DNA of 64,000 nt from Microbacterium thalassium (GCF_014208045.1 NZ_JACHML010000001.1:2666001-2730000); one strand, 5' to 3'. Positions 43,121 through 53,233 are shown, numbered from the stretch's first letter. Translations and numbers: made by a program. The notes: generated by a model not told the origin, from the letters alone.

Positions 43121-43531
43121 ATGGAGACGGGGACAGGCGAGGCGGTGACCCGACGCCGCGGGACCGCGCTTCGGACGATCGGCATCGTCGTGGCGGCTCT
43201 GGGGCTGCTGGGAGTGCTCGCGTGGGGTGTCGTCGCGGGATTCAGCTGGTCCTACGGGTCGGTGGCGGCGTCCTCGCAGGCGGCCGAGTTCGCCCAGATG
43301 GGCGAGTCGGACCCGCAGGACCAGCCCGGGCTGTGGACGGCGTGGAACGAAGAGGGCGAGGTCGTCTGGCAGGGCACCGAGGAGGAGTACGAGGCGATCT
43401 ACCAGGCCGGACGCCTGCAGCAGCAGTCCGAGTACCGCGCGGTCTGGCTCTACCCGTCGCTGGCGGTCGTCGGCGTCGGCGCGACGATCACCGTCATCGG
43501 CGTCGTCCGCTGGCGAAGAGCCGAGAAATGA
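43121..43531 (+). CDS. Hypothetical two-helix membrane protein
   Basis: 136 aa, not recognised. Membrane helices at ~19-42 (LRTIGIVVAALGLLGVLAWGV) and ~110-128 (LYPSLAVVGVGATITVIGVV) flank an acidic outside loop (EEGEVVWQGTEEEYEAIYQ) that looks like the beta-hairpin of small envelope proteins. Ribosome site GAAGGAG precedes the ATG. Followed by a good terminator (43533-43560). Confidence 0.6.
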   Translation: METGTGEAVTRRRGTALRTIGIVVAALGLLGVLAWGVVAGFSWSYGSVAASSQAAEFAQMGESDPQDQPGLWTAWNEEGEVVWQGTEEEYEAIYQAGRLQQQSEYRAVWLYPSLAVVGVGATITVIGVVRWRRAEK

Positions 43532-43532
43532 G

Positions 43533-43560
43533 AAAACCCCCGCTGAGCGGGGGTTTCTTT
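43533..43560 (+). terminator. Intrinsic terminator, bidirectional
   Basis: AAAACCCCCGCTGAGCGGGGGTTT followed by CTTTTC. It ends the 43121 gene on the plus strand and the tRNA-Gln transcript on the minus strand. Confidence 0.88.
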
Positions 43561-43565
43561 TCTTG

Positions 43566-43637
43566 CTGGGGTACCTGGACTCGAACCAAGAACAACTGAA
43601 CCAGAATCAGCCGTGTTGCCAATTACACCATACCCCA
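43566..43637 (-). tRNA. tRNA-Gln (anticodon CTG)
   Basis: 72 nt. Acceptor TGGGGTA with TACCCCA plus discriminator G, anticodon arm CTGATTCTGGTTCAG with CTG, T arm TTGGTTCGAGTCCAG. CCA not encoded. It follows gltX on the same strand. Actinobacteria generally lack GlnRS and form Gln-tRNA by first misacylating it with Glu, so tRNA-Gln lies beside the enzyme that charges it. Confidence 0.94.
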
Positions 43638-43709
43638 TGGTGTTCGACCGAAGTCGTGCCGAGGATCAAGCTTAGACGACGTCGGCCGATCGGACAAACC
43701 GAGACGCGC

Positions 43710-45224
43710 TCAGGCGTGTCGCGCCACGAGGCCCGCGAGCCTGCGGAGCGTCTCCTCCTTGCCGAGAAGCTCCATCGACTCGAACAGCGGCGGCGAGACG
43801 CGCCGTCCGCTGACGGCGACGCGAAGCGGACCGTAGGCGACGCGGGGCTTCAGCCCGAGACCCTCGATGAGGGCGCCGGTCAGGGCCTCCTGCACAGCGG
43901 CGGCGGTGAACTCGGACTCGGAGACGGGTTCCAGCGCCGCGACCGAGGCGGCCAGGAGCTCGTCGGCGTTCGCCGGCAGCGACTTCAGGGCGTCCTCGGC
44001 ATACTCGATGTCGTTCGTGAACAGGAACCCGAGCAGACCCGGCACGTCGCCCAGCATCTGAACGCGCTCCTGCACCAGCGGCGCCGCGGCGGTGATGATC
44101 GCCGCCTGCTCGGGCGTCGGCTCGCCGTCGATGATGGCGGCGGCGGCCAGGTACGGAACGATTCGCGCCTCGAAGTCGGCGGGCGTCAGCATCCGGATGT
44201 GGTCTCCGTTGATCGACTCGGCCTTCTTCTGGTCGAAGCGGGCGGGGTTGGGGTTGACGTCCGCGATGTCGAACGCGGCGACGAGTTCGTCGAGCGAGAA
44301 CACGTCGCGGTCGGGCGCGATCGACCAGCCGAGGAGCGCCAGGTAGTTCAGCAGGCCCTCGTGGATGAACCCCTTCTCGCGCTGCAGGAACAGGTCGGCC
44401 TTCGGGTCGCGCTTGGACAGCTTCTTGTTGCCGGTCTCGCCCAGCACGAGCGGCATGTGCGCGAAGCGCGGCACGAAGTCCGTGATCCCGGCGTCCACCA
44501 GCGCGCGGTAAAGCGTGAGCTGCCGCGCGGTCGAGGGCATGAGGTCCTCGCCCCGGATGACGTGGGTGATGCCCATGAGGGCGTCGTCGACCGGGTTCGT
44601 GAACGGGTACAGCGGCACTCCCCCGGCCCGCACCAGCACGAAGTCGGGGAACGACCCGGCCGGGAAAGTGACTTCGCCGCGGATCATGTCGATGTACGTG
44701 ATGTCCTCGTCGGGCACCTTCAGACGCCATGCGGGCTCGCGGCCCTCAGCGCGGAACGCCGCCTTCTGGTCCTCGGTGAGCGTGCGGTCGTAGTTGTCGT
44801 AGCCGAGCTGCTTCGCGCGGCCGGCGGCCTCGTTGCGCGCGTCGATCTCGGCGGCGGTCGAGTAGCTCTCGTACACGGCGCCGGACTCGACGAGCTTCGC
44901 GAGCACCTCGCGGTAGACGTCGTGGCGCTGCGACTGGCGGTACGGACCGTGGGGTCCGCCGACCTCGACGCCCTCGTCCCAGTCGATCTCGAGCCAGCGC
45001 AGCGCGTCGAGCAGCTGGTGGTAGCTCTCCTCGCTGTCGCGGGCCGCGTCGGTGTCCTCGATGCGGAACACGAGCTTGCCGCCGTGGTGCCGCGCGTAGG
45101 CCCAGTTGAACAGCGCGGTGCGGATCAGCCCGACGTGCGGAAGGCCCGTCGGCGACGGGCAGAAGCGCACCCGGACGTCGGCTCCGGTGGCGGTGGTGGT
45201 GCGGGGGTCAGGCGTGGAAGACAT
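43710..45224 (-). CDS. gltX: Glutamyl-tRNA synthetase
   Basis: 504 aa, class I synthetase. The HIGH-type motif is [20 protein letters not shown], and KKLSKRD (the KMSKS loop) is intact; [16 protein letters not shown] and the C-terminal anticodon-binding helices follow. In actinobacteria it is normally non-discriminating, charging both tRNA-Glu and tRNA-Gln. TAGACT (45233-45238) ends 8 nt before the ATG, so a leaderless transcript can start inside the MFS gene, in addition to read-through from it. Confidence 0.96.
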   Translation of the reverse strand: MSSTPDPRTTTATGADVRVRFCPSPTGLPHVGLIRTALFNWAYARHHGGKLVFRIEDTDAARDSEESYHQLLDALRWLEIDWDEGVEVGGPHGPYRQSQRHDVYREVLAKLVESGAVYESYSTAAEIDARNEAAGRAKQLGYDNYDRTLTEDQKAAFRAEGREPAWRLKVPDEDITYIDMIRGEVTFPAGSFPDFVLVRAGGVPLYPFTNPVDDALMGITHVIRGEDLMPSTARQLTLYRALVDAGITDFVPRFAHMPLVLGETGNKKLSKRDPKADLFLQREKGFIHEGLLNYLALLGWSIAPDRDVFSLDELVAAFDIADVNPNPARFDQKKAESINGDHIRMLTPADFEARIVPYLAAAAIIDGEPTPEQAAIITAAAPLVQERVQMLGDVPGLLGFLFTNDIEYAEDALKSLPANADELLAASVAALEPVSESEFTAAAVQEALTGALIEGLGLKPRVAYGPLRVAVSGRRVSPPLFESMELLGKEETLRRLAGLVARHA

Positions 45225-45235
45225 CGCCCTCCAGT

Positions 45236-46525
45236 CTACGTGCGGGGCGCCGTCTCCTCGGGCTCGGCGGGGAGCTCCCCGCCCGCCTCGGCGCGCCGAT
45301 CACGTCCCCACGGCGCGAGCGCCACGACCGCCACGACGAGGACGCCGACCACGAGCGCGAGCCCGTCGTAGCCGATCCATCCGAGCACGACGCCGGCGAG
45401 GATCGCCCCGACGGCGCCCACGATGCTCATGGTGAAGTCGCTGAGGCCCTGCCGGCGCGTGCGGAGCTGCTCGCTCGAGGCCTCGGTCAGCAGCGTGGAT
45501 CCCGCGACCGTCGACGCGCTCCATCCGAGCCCCAGGAGGACGAGGCCGACCGTGACGGCGACGGTGGATTCGGCGCCGAACGAGGCGGTCAGCAGCGACA
45601 GCGCGAGGATCGCCTGGCCGACGAGGATCGTGCGCAGGCGTCCGATGCGGTCGGCGAGGATGCCGAACACCGGCGCGAGCGCGAACATGCCCGCGATGTG
45701 CAGGCTGATGGTCAGCCCGATGATGCTCAGCGTCGCGCCGTGGTGGAGCAGGTGGACGGGCGTCATCGCCATGACGGCGACCATCGTGCCGTGCGCCGCC
45801 GCGATCGCGAAGATCGCGTAGCGCGCGACCAGCGGACGGTCGGGCTTGGCGATGCTCGTCGCCTCGTGGTGCTCGGTGGCCCTCGCGACCTCGCGCTGGG
45901 CCAGGAGCAGCGGGTCGGGCCGGAGCGCGAAGAGGTACAGCGCCACGCCGAGCAGCTGCGCGACGATCGTGAACACGTACGGCCCGGTGAGCGGCGGCAT
46001 GCCGATCGCCTGCCCGATCACCTCGCCCGGACCGGTGAGGTTCGGGCCGAGCACCGCCCCGATCGTCGTCGCCCACACCACGATGGAGAGGTCGCGGCCG
46101 CGTGACCGGTCCGTCGCGAGATCGGCGGCGGCGAAGCGCGACTGCAGATTGGCCGCCTGGCCGCCGCCGATCAGGCCGAAGCCGAGCAGCAGCAGCACGA
46201 AGGACCCGAGGCCCACGGCGAAGACGACCAGCCCCACGCCCACCAGTGCGATGAGCATGCCCGCCGTCAGCGCCAGGCGCCTGCCGCGACCGCGAGCGAG
46301 GGCCGCGAGCGGGATCGCGATCAGCGCCGTGCCGAGGGTCACCGCGGCCGCAGCGAGGCCCGACAGCGCGTCGTCGCCCGAGATGTCGGCCGCGAGCACC
46401 GCCCCGAGCGAGACGGTCGCGCCGAAGGCGAGACCGCCCAGCACCTGCCCCGAGGCGAGCACGGCGACGGTGCGCCGCTGGATGCGGGCGAGGTCGAGGG
46501 TCGAGCCGGTGTCGGCGTCAGGCAT
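45236..46525 (-). CDS. MFS transporter
   Basis: 429 aa with about 12 membrane segments. MFS hallmarks: [16 protein letters not shown] after helix 2, [23 protein letters not shown] in helix 5 region, and [17 protein letters not shown] between helices 8 and 9. A hydrophilic C-tail ([18 protein letters not shown]) ends it. Drug- or metabolite-export type; substrate unknown. Its start overlaps the FAH gene by 8 nt and gltX follows by 11 nt. Confidence 0.88.
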   Translation of the reverse strand: MPDADTGSTLDLARIQRRTVAVLASGQVLGGLAFGATVSLGAVLAADISGDDALSGLAAAAVTLGTALIAIPLAALARGRGRRLALTAGMLIALVGVGLVVFAVGLGSFVLLLLGFGLIGGGQAANLQSRFAAADLATDRSRGRDLSIVVWATTIGAVLGPNLTGPGEVIGQAIGMPPLTGPYVFTIVAQLLGVALYLFALRPDPLLLAQREVARATEHHEATSIAKPDRPLVARYAIFAIAAAHGTMVAVMAMTPVHLLHHGATLSIIGLTISLHIAGMFALAPVFGILADRIGRLRTILVGQAILALSLLTASFGAESTVAVTVGLVLLGLGWSASTVAGSTLLTEASSEQLRTRRQGLSDFTMSIVGAVGAILAGVVLGWIGYDGLALVVGVLVVAVVALAPWGRDRRAEAGGELPAEPEETAPRT

Positions 46526-47285
46526 GGCGTGCGTGATTGCGCAGGATGCCGAGACCCGAGATCTCGACCTCGACGACGTCGCCCGCCTCGAAGGGACCGA
46601 CGCCGGCCGGGGTTCCCGTGAGGATGACGTCGCCCGGCAGCAGCGTGAAGGCCGCCGACGCGTAGGCGATGATGTCGGCCAGCGAGAAGATCATGTCGCT
46701 GATCGGCCCCTGCTGGCGGACCTCGCCGTTCACGCGGGTGGTGACCACGGCATCGCCGGTCGGGTCGAAGTCGGTCTCGAGCGCCGGCCCCAGCGGGCAG
46801 AACGTGTCGAAGCCTTTCGCACGCGCCCACTGGCCATCGGTCTTCTGCAGGTCGCGCGCCGTGACGTCGTTGCCGATCGTGTAGCCGAAGACGTAGTCGA
46901 GCGCCTTGTCCGCCGGGACGTTCTTGGCGATCTTCCCGATGACGGCCGCGAGCTCGCCCTCGAAGTCCACGCGCTCGGACTGCGGCGGCAGCGAGATGGC
47001 GTCGCCGGGACCGATCACCGAGGTGTTCGGCTTGAGGAACAGCATCGGCTCGGCGGGAACGTCGTTGCCCAGCTCGGCCGCGTGGTCGCGGTAGTTGCGC
47101 CCCACGCACACGACCTTGGAGCGCGGGATGACCGGTGCCAGCAGCGCCACGTCGCCGATCGGGACGCGCTCTCCGGTCGTCTCGAACCCGGCGAACATCG
47201 GGTCGCCGGAGAGGACGACCAGGTCGGTCTCGTCGACGATCCCGTAGGTGATTGCCCCGTTGTGGCTGAAACGCGCGATCCTCAC
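46518..47285 (-). CDS. Fumarylacetoacetate hydrolase-family protein
   Basis: 255 aa. The FAH fold binds a divalent metal through acidic residues seen here as [13 protein letters not shown] and the [20 protein letters not shown] stretch; [13 protein letters not shown] and [20 protein letters not shown] are also family motifs. Such proteins cleave or decarboxylate acyl-pyruvates (oxaloacetate decarboxylase/acylpyruvase types); the exact substrate is unclear. TAGGCT (47292-47297) ends 6 nt before the GTG. First gene of a unit with the MFS gene and gltX. Confidence 0.85.
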   Translation of the reverse strand: MRIARFSHNGAITYGIVDETDLVVLSGDPMFAGFETTGERVPIGDVALLAPVIPRSKVVCVGRNYRDHAAELGNDVPAEPMLFLKPNTSVIGPGDAISLPPQSERVDFEGELAAVIGKIAKNVPADKALDYVFGYTIGNDVTARDLQKTDGQWARAKGFDTFCPLGPALETDFDPTGDAVVTTRVNGEVRQQGPISDMIFSLADIIAYASAAFTLLPGDVILTGTPAGVGPFEAGDVVEVEISGLGILRNHARHA

Positions 47286-47358
47286 CCGATCAGCCTACCC
47301 ACGCATGGCGGAGACTCCGGGCACGAGGCGTCGGGACGACCTCGAGGCGTCGAGGCGC

Positions 47359-48459
47359 CTACGCGTCGAGGCGGACCAGCCAGCCGTGCCTGTCCTCGCG
47401 ACGGCCGTACTGGATGTCGGTGAGCTCCTCGCGCAGCGACAGCGCCAGTTCGCCGATGGGCTGCTCGTCGACGAAGTCCCGGCCCTTGAGCACGCCGATC
47501 GGCGCGACCACGGCGGCGGTGCCGCACGCGAAGACCTCGACGATGTCGCCCGACGCGACGCCCTCGCGCCACTCGGTGAGCGAGACGCTGCGCCGCACCA
47601 CGGTGTGTCCGCGGTCCTCGGCCAGCTGCAGCAGCGAGTCGCGCGTGATGCCCGGAAGGATCGAGTCGGACTGCGGCGTGACGATCGTGCCGTCCTTGTG
47701 GACGAAGACGACGTTCATGCCGCCGAGCTCCTCGACGTTGCGGTCCTGGTCGAGGAAGACGACCTGGTCGCAGCCGTTCTCGTTCGCCTCGGCCTGGGGA
47801 AGAAGGCTCGCGGCGTAGTTGCCGCCGGTCTTGGCCGCGCCCGTGCCGCCCTTGCCGGCGCGCGCGTAGTCCTCGCTGAGCCAGATCGTGACCGGCTTGG
47901 CGCCGCCCTTGAAGTACGCGCCCACAGGGCTCGCGATCACGTAGTAGGCGACCTTCTGCGCCGGACGGACGCCGAGGAACGCCTCCTTGGCGAACATGAA
48001 CGGACGCAGGTACAGGCTCTGGTCCTCACCCGACGGCACCCACGCCGCATCGACGGCGATGAGCTCGCGCAGCGACTGGATGAAGTACTCCACCGGCAGC
48101 TCGGGAAGGGCGAGGCGGCGTGCGCTGCTCTGGAGCCGCAGGCCGTTGCGGTCGGGGCGGAACGTGTGGACGGAGCCGTCGGCATGACGGTACGCCTTGA
48201 TGCCCTCGAAGATCTCCTGGCCGTAGTGGAGCACGGCAGCCGCGGGGTCCAGCGAGATCGGGCCGTAGGGCTGGACCCGCGGGCGGTGCCAGCCACCGCG
48301 GCTCGACCAGCAGATGTCGACCATGTGGTCGGTGAAGACCGTGCCGAACGCGGGCGCGGCGAGGATCTCCTCCCGCTGGGCGGGCGACTTCGCGGCGAGG
48401 TTCTTCGTGACCGCGAACTCGAGCGGAGCGAGAGTCGTGTCGGAGTCGGTGAGTGTCAT
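47359..48459 (-). CDS. ilvE: Branched-chain amino acid aminotransferase
   Basis: 366 aa, fold-type IV PLP enzyme, last step for leucine, isoleucine and valine. PLP lysine K210 in GTGAAKTGGNYAASL; CWSSRGGWHRPRVQPYGP and YGQEIFEGIKAYRH are typical. ATG at 48459 lies 53 nt after leuB on the same strand; a longer in-frame start was rejected because it reads through leuB. Groups with leuB and serA, linking branched-chain and serine synthesis. Confidence 0.96.
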   Translation of the reverse strand: MTLTDSDTTLAPLEFAVTKNLAAKSPAQREEILAAPAFGTVFTDHMVDICWSSRGGWHRPRVQPYGPISLDPAAAVLHYGQEIFEGIKAYRHADGSVHTFRPDRNGLRLQSSARRLALPELPVEYFIQSLRELIAVDAAWVPSGEDQSLYLRPFMFAKEAFLGVRPAQKVAYYVIASPVGAYFKGGAKPVTIWLSEDYARAGKGGTGAAKTGGNYAASLLPQAEANENGCDQVVFLDQDRNVEELGGMNVVFVHKDGTIVTPQSDSILPGITRDSLLQLAEDRGHTVVRRSVSLTEWREGVASGDIVEVFACGTAAVVAPIGVLKGRDFVDEQPIGELALSLREELTDIQYGRREDRHGWLVRLDA

Positions 48460-48512
48460 GTGTTCACGTCCTGGCTGGTGAGGGGTGGCGGCGACGCCGT
48501 CAGACCCCAAGA

Positions 48513-49565
48513 TTACGCCTGGAGCCGGGTGCGGATCGCGTCGCCGACCTGTGCGGTGGTGCGTGAGGCGTCCCCGCGCTCGGCGATGTCCGTCTCGACG
48601 GCGCGCGTGATGCGCTGCGCCTCGCCCGTGAGCCCGAGGTGGTCGAGCATGAGGGCGACGGAGAGGATCGCGGCCGTGGGGTCGGCCTTCTGCTGTCCTG
48701 CGATGTCGGGCGCCGAACCGTGCACGGGCTCGAACATCGAGGGGAACGCGCCGTCGGGGTTGATGTTGCCCGAAGCGGCGAGGCCGATGCCACCGGTGAC
48801 GGCGCCGGCCAGGTCGGTGAGGATGTCGCCGAAGAGGTTGTCGGTGACGATCACATCGAATCGGCCCGGGTTCGTGACCAGGAAGATGGTTGCCGCGTCG
48901 ACGTGCAGATAGTCTACGGCGACCTCGGGGTGCTCCTGCGCCACCTGGTCGACGATGCGCTTCCACATGCCGCCGGCGTGCACGAGCACGTTGGTCTTGT
49001 GCACGAGGGTGAGCTTCTGCCGGCGCCGCTCGGCGAGGTCGAACGCGTAGCGCACGACGCGCTCGATGCCGAACGCGGTGTTCACCGACGTCTCGTTGGC
49101 GACCTCCTGCGCCGTCCCGGTGCGGATCGAGCCCCCGTTGCCGACGTACGGCCCCTCGGTCCCCTCACGGACGACCACGAAGTCGATCTCGCCGGGATCG
49201 GCGAGCGGACCCGGCGCGCCGACGTAGAGCTTCGACGGACGGAGGTTCACGTAGTGGTCGAGGCTGAAGCGCAGCTTCAGCAGCAGGCCGCGCTCGATGT
49301 TCGCATCCTTCAGCCGCGGGTCCCCCGGCACGCCGCCGACCGCGCCCAGCAGGATCGCGTCGTGCTCCTTGATCGCGTCGAGGTCGGCATCCGTCAGCGT
49401 GTCGCCGGTCTCGAGGTAGCGCGCGGCGCCGAGCGAGAAGCGGGTCTTGTCGAACGCGACGCCGCTGCCTTCGGTCACCGCGTCGAGGACCTTCTCGGCC
49501 TCGGCCACGACTTCGGCGCCGATGCCGTCGCCGGGGATGATCGCGAGCTTCACCGTGCGTGACAT
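48513..49565 (-). CDS. leuB: 3-isopropylmalate dehydrogenase
   Basis: 350 aa. Third enzyme of leucine synthesis. [17 protein letters not shown] (12-28), [34 protein letters not shown], and [20 protein letters not shown] carry the substrate and Mg2+ ligands. The ATG at 49565 follows serA by one nucleotide; the upstream in-frame start lies inside serA. The leuB subgroup with the short N-terminus is usual for actinobacteria. Confidence 0.96.
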   Translation of the reverse strand: MSRTVKLAIIPGDGIGAEVVAEAEKVLDAVTEGSGVAFDKTRFSLGAARYLETGDTLTDADLDAIKEHDAILLGAVGGVPGDPRLKDANIERGLLLKLRFSLDHYVNLRPSKLYVGAPGPLADPGEIDFVVVREGTEGPYVGNGGSIRTGTAQEVANETSVNTAFGIERVVRYAFDLAERRRQKLTLVHKTNVLVHAGGMWKRIVDQVAQEHPEVAVDYLHVDAATIFLVTNPGRFDVIVTDNLFGDILTDLAGAVTGGIGLAASGNINPDGAFPSMFEPVHGSAPDIAGQQKADPTAAILSVALMLDHLGLTGEAQRITRAVETDIAERGDASRTTAQVGDAIRTRLQA

Positions 49566-49566
49566 G

Positions 49567-51171
49567 TCAGGGCTCCGTGATCTCGATCTGCTGGAACAGA
49601 TCGGCGTTGGTCGCGGCCTGCATCGCATCGAGGATCTCCTCGGGCACCGCGGAGTCCACCGTCAGCACCGACAGCGCTCGTCCGCTCGCGTCGGGCTGCG
49701 CGACCTGCAGAGCCTCGATGTTGATGTTGGCGTCCCCGAGGTGCTTGCCGTAGATGGCGACGATGCCGGGCCGGTCCGCGTAGCGCATCACGACGTGATG
49801 GCGCGCGATGGCGACCTCGATCTCGTAGCCGTTGATCTCGACGACCTTCGGCACCATCCGCGTGCCCGCGAGCGTGCCGGCGATCGTCAGGACCGTGCCG
49901 TCGGAGAGCGTTCCGCGCAGGATCGTGATGTTGCGGTACTCGGGGCTGTCCGCCTCGACGATCATGCGCGTCTCGATGCCGCGCTGCTCGGCGAACACCG
50001 GCGCGTTCACGTACGAGACGTTCTCGCTGACGATGTTGGTGAAGATCCCCTTCAGCGCCGCGAGGCGGTAGACGCTGACGTCGTAGGCGGCGAGCTCGCC
50101 GCGCACCTCGATGTCGAGGCTCGCGAGCGCGCCGTGCGCGATGCCGGTGAAGAACTGGCCGAGCATCTCGACCAGGGCGATGCCGGGGCGCACGAACGGG
50201 TCGATGACGCCGCCGGCGACGTTGACGGCATCCGGGACCAGGTCGCCCTCGAGCGCGAGCTTGACCGACTTCGCGACCGAGACGCCGGCCTTCTCCTGGG
50301 CCTCGTCGGTCGAGGCGCCCAGGTGCGGCGTGACGACGACGTTGGGCAGGCTCAGCAGCTCGATCGCCGTGCCGCCCTCCTTCGGCGGCTCGCTGGTGAA
50401 GACGTCGAGGCCCGCGCCGGCGATCTCGCCCGCCTCGAGCGCGACCTTGAGCGCAGCCTCGTCGATGAGCCCGCCGCGCGCGACGTTGACGACGTAGGCG
50501 GTCGGCTTCATGATGCCGAACTGCTCGGCGCCGATCATGCCCGTCGTCTCCGGGGTCTTCGGCATGTGCACCGTGACGAAGTCGCTCTCGCGGAGCACAT
50601 CGTCGAGCGAGAGCAGCTCGACGCCGAGCTGCTGGGCGCGCACCGGCGTGACGTAGGGGTCGTAGCCGACGACGCGCACGCCGAACGCGCGAAGTCGCTC
50701 GGCGATGAGGCCGCCGATGCGGCCGAGGCCGACGATGCCGACCGTCTTCTCGTACAGCTCGGTGCCGGTGAACGAGCTGCGCTTCCACGCGCCGCCCGCG
50801 AGCGAGGCGTGCGCCGCGGGGATGTGCCGGGCGAGGTTGAGGATGTGGCCGACGGTGAGTTCGGCGGCCGAGATGATGTTCGAGGTCGGCGCGTTCACGA
50901 CCATGACACCGGCGGTGGTGGCGGCCTTGATGTCGACGTTGTCCAGACCGACGCCGGCGCGGGCGATGACCTTGAGCACCGGCGCGGCCTCGATGGCCTC
51001 GGCGTTCATCTTCGTCGCCGACCGGATGAGGACCGCGTTCGCGTCCGCGAGTGCGGCCAGGAGCGCGGGCCGGTCGGCTCCGTCGACGTGGCGGATGTCG
51101 AAATCGGGACCGAGCGCATCGATCGTGGCGGGTGAGAGCTGTTCTGCGATCAGAACGACGGGCTTCGTCAC
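49567..51171 (-). CDS. serA: D-3-phosphoglycerate dehydrogenase
   Basis: 534 aa, the long actinobacterial form: catalytic and NAD domains (~1-310, [30 protein letters not shown]; catalytic [14 protein letters not shown]), an intervening domain (~320-455), and a C-terminal ACT domain (~460-534, [20 protein letters not shown]) that binds serine for feedback control. GTG at 51171 chosen: GAAGGAAC lies just upstream, and the longer ORF start reads through non-conserved residues. TAGGCT near 51256 may be the -10; a 9-bp GCCGCGCCC hairpin (51208-51240 region) lies in the leader. Confidence 0.95.
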   Translation of the reverse strand: MTKPVVLIAEQLSPATIDALGPDFDIRHVDGADRPALLAALADANAVLIRSATKMNAEAIEAAPVLKVIARAGVGLDNVDIKAATTAGVMVVNAPTSNIISAAELTVGHILNLARHIPAAHASLAGGAWKRSSFTGTELYEKTVGIVGLGRIGGLIAERLRAFGVRVVGYDPYVTPVRAQQLGVELLSLDDVLRESDFVTVHMPKTPETTGMIGAEQFGIMKPTAYVVNVARGGLIDEAALKVALEAGEIAGAGLDVFTSEPPKEGGTAIELLSLPNVVVTPHLGASTDEAQEKAGVSVAKSVKLALEGDLVPDAVNVAGGVIDPFVRPGIALVEMLGQFFTGIAHGALASLDIEVRGELAAYDVSVYRLAALKGIFTNIVSENVSYVNAPVFAEQRGIETRMIVEADSPEYRNITILRGTLSDGTVLTIAGTLAGTRMVPKVVEINGYEIEVAIARHHVVMRYADRPGIVAIYGKHLGDANINIEALQVAQPDASGRALSVLTVDSAVPEEILDAMQAATNADLFQQIEITEP

Positions 51172-51302
51172 GGGGGTTCCTTCGAGGCATGGCGCGACGG
51201 CGCGGTGCATTGCGGGATGCCGCGCCCGCACATGCTCGGGGGCGCGGCCTCTGTCAGCCTAGCGCGGCGCGCGGATCGCTCCCGACCGTGTGACGCCGAT
51301 CG

Positions 51303-51641
51303 TCAGCCGAGCATTCCGGCGCCGAACACCGCCGCGTAGGCGACGACGTCGAGCCAGAACACGGCCGTCAGCGCGAGCCCCGCGAACAGGGCGGCGCCGA
51401 GCTCCCACGTCCGCCGGCGCCGCGCGACGGCGAAGGCCGCGGCGAAGGCGACGATCGGGAACACCACGGCCGACAGCAGCACGAACCACCCGTAGCCGTT
51501 GATGCCCAGGACCCCGGTCGCCTGGCTGATCAGGAAGGCGAGCGCGTTCCACACGAAGTAGGCGTAGAGCAGGCCGAAGGCGCCCGCGACGGTGGCGGTG
51601 GGCCAGGTGGGTGCCGGGCGTGCGGCCGTGGTGTCGCTCAC
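51303..51641 (-). CDS. Hypothetical three-helix membrane protein
   Basis: 112 aa, not recognised. Three membrane segments: ~17-40 (VAGAFGLLYAYFVWNALAFL), ~48-70 (GYGWFVLLSAVVFPIVAFAA), ~85-108. Short basic loop RRRRTWELG after the second helix. GTG start overlapping the stop of the upstream gene (GTGA), so the two are a unit and may form one complex. It has the look of the small actinobacterial bofA/YtxH-like integral proteins, but I see no diagnostic motif. Confidence 0.6.
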   Translation of the reverse strand: MSDTTAARPAPTWPTATVAGAFGLLYAYFVWNALAFLISQATGVLGINGYGWFVLLSAVVFPIVAFAAAFAVARRRRTWELGAALFAGLALTAVFWLDVVAYAAVFGAGMLG

Positions 51642-52192
51642 GAGCCCACCGTCCCCGTCATCACGAAGGGCCACGGCACCAGCAGCACGGCGCCCGCCAC
51701 GAGCCACGACACGCGCACCCACGCGCGGGACCGGCGGGTCAGGAGCCAGACGGCGCCGAACCAGATGGCGGGTGCGAGCGCGGCCAGCCACAGGCTCGGG
51801 ATGTACGCCAGGGGCGACACGAGGAACTCCGCCGTGCCCTGCAGGCGCAGACCGCCGATGACCCACCCGATGGTCCACATCGCGGCGATGCCCGCCAGCA
51901 CGCCGATCGTGACGAGCGTCGCGTTGCCGGTGTGCGCCGGCTCCGCGGCCGCGGCATCCGCCTCCCCCGTGTCCGTCTCGGAGGCGGCGGCCGGCTCGTC
52001 GGCGTCCTCGCGCGCGGCCGTCTCAGCGCCCGAATCGGATGTCGTCTCGCCGTCGTCCTCGTCGACGTCCGCAGCCCCCTTGCCCACCGGGGTGAAGCCC
52101 CGCGGGAGCTTCGCCCGGGGGGCGGGCGCGTCGAGCGTCGGGTCGGCGTCGCCGTCCCACCGGAACGCGTCGTCATCCCTGTCGTTGGTCAC
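51638..52192 (-). CDS. Hypothetical membrane protein with acidic N-terminus
   Basis: 184 aa, not recognised. The first ~85 residues are disordered and acidic (DADEPAAASETDTGEADAAA). Three membrane segments follow: ~91-110 (TLVTIGVLAGIAAMWTIGWV), ~120-147, ~160-180. Start is GTG at 52192, with TACGCT (52199-52204) 6 nt before it. Its stop overlaps the next GTG. The pair resembles many Microbacteriaceae two-gene membrane units of unknown role. Confidence 0.62.
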   Translation of the reverse strand: MTNDRDDDAFRWDGDADPTLDAPAPRAKLPRGFTPVGKGAADVDEDDGETTSDSGAETAAREDADEPAAASETDTGEADAAAAEPAHTGNATLVTIGVLAGIAAMWTIGWVIGGLRLQGTAEFLVSPLAYIPSLWLAALAPAIWFGAVWLLTRRSRAWVRVSWLVAGAVLLVPWPFVMTGTVGS

Positions 52193-52288
52193 CCCGCCAG
52201 CGTAGCGGCCCGCGGTCGGTCGCCACCGGCGCCCTCGGGCTGCCCGCTCGGAGGCGCCTCACCGGCCGCTCGACGGGCCGCACGCACA

Positions 52289-53128
52289 TCAGTCGAAGAG
52301 CCGGACCGTGAGCAGGCGCCAGGTCATGGGCCCGACGATTCCGTCGGCGGGCGGCAGGAACACGCCCTGCAGGCCGCGGACGGCGGCGTCGGTGAGCGGA
52401 CCGAACACGCCGTCGACCACGAGGTCGGGGAAGAAGCTCTGCACGGCCTTGACCGCCTCGCCGGTGTCCCCCGCCTTCACCGTGATGATGAGCGCCGGCC
52501 AGTCCAGCTGCCCGATCGTCGTGCTGATGAACTGCGCGCGGAGCGTCTGCTGGAACGCCGTGACGGCGGCGCCGCTGAGAGGCCCGAAGATGCCGTCGGC
52601 GACGATGCCCGAGCCGTGGGCTCGGAGCAGATGCTGCGCGATGAGGACGCGCCAGTTGGTCGCCTGCGTGGCGCCGACCTTCACCAGCGGCCACAGGTCC
52701 TGCCCGGGCACGAGGGCGCTGAGGAACGACCAGGTCTCGGGGCCGGCGATGCCGTCCTGCGTGAGCCCCCACGACTCCTGGAAGAAGCGGACGCGCTCGG
52801 CCGTGACCGGTCCGTAGACGCCGTCCACGAGGAGCGGATCCACTCCCGGGAACGAGACGAAGCCGAACTGCTGGACGGCTCGCACGGCGTCCCCGGTGTC
52901 GCCTTCGGCGGTCGCGATGATCAGCTGCGGCCAGGTCTGCGGGCCGACGATCCCGTCGACCGTCGCGCCGACCGTGGACTGGAACGCACCGACGGCCGCC
53001 GCGGTCACGGGACCGTAGATGCCGTCCGCGACGAGCGTGTGCCCGCGTGCGCGCAGGAAGTACTGGATGCTCTTCACGGGCGCCCAGGTGACGCCGGATC
53101 CGATCGTGCTCCATGGTGAGACGTTCAT
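52289..53128 (-). CDS. Peptidoglycan-binding repeat protein without a signal peptide
   Basis: 279 aa made almost entirely of four peptidoglycan-binding (PGBD_1) units. Seven DGxxGP motifs are visible at residues 35-40, 58-63, 102-107, 125-130, 178-183, 239-244 and 262-267; the second half of unit 3 is degenerate. Each motif pair is followed by QTW/ETW/MTW-type hydrophobics. The N-terminus (MNVSPWSTIG) has no export signal and no catalytic domain. ATG 53128 has AAGGAG before it. Either it is released by lysis or a non-classical route, or it binds something inside the cell. Confidence 0.8.
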   Translation of the reverse strand: MNVSPWSTIGSGVTWAPVKSIQYFLRARGHTLVADGIYGPVTAAAVGAFQSTVGATVDGIVGPQTWPQLIIATAEGDTGDAVRAVQQFGFVSFPGVDPLLVDGVYGPVTAERVRFFQESWGLTQDGIAGPETWSFLSALVPGQDLWPLVKVGATQATNWRVLIAQHLLRAHGSGIVADGIFGPLSGAAVTAFQQTLRAQFISTTIGQLDWPALIITVKAGDTGEAVKAVQSFFPDLVVDGVFGPLTDAAVRGLQGVFLPPADGIVGPMTWRLLTVRLFD

Positions 53129-53233
53129 GGCATGCTCCTTCGCTGTCGGACCCCTCCCTGGCCAGAGAGTACGGCGAGACGCTCGCTGATACACCCCCCT
53201 CCCCTCGGCCCGCATCGGCCGCGCGGGCGCGGT

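Noticed and set aside
51168..51233. A 21-codon ORF (MCGRGIPQCTAPSRH...) ending in the serA start codon, possible cysteine leader peptide
   Set aside because: Only two Cys codons, no ribosome site, and its ATG lies inside a hairpin. The overlap with the serA GTG may be chance.
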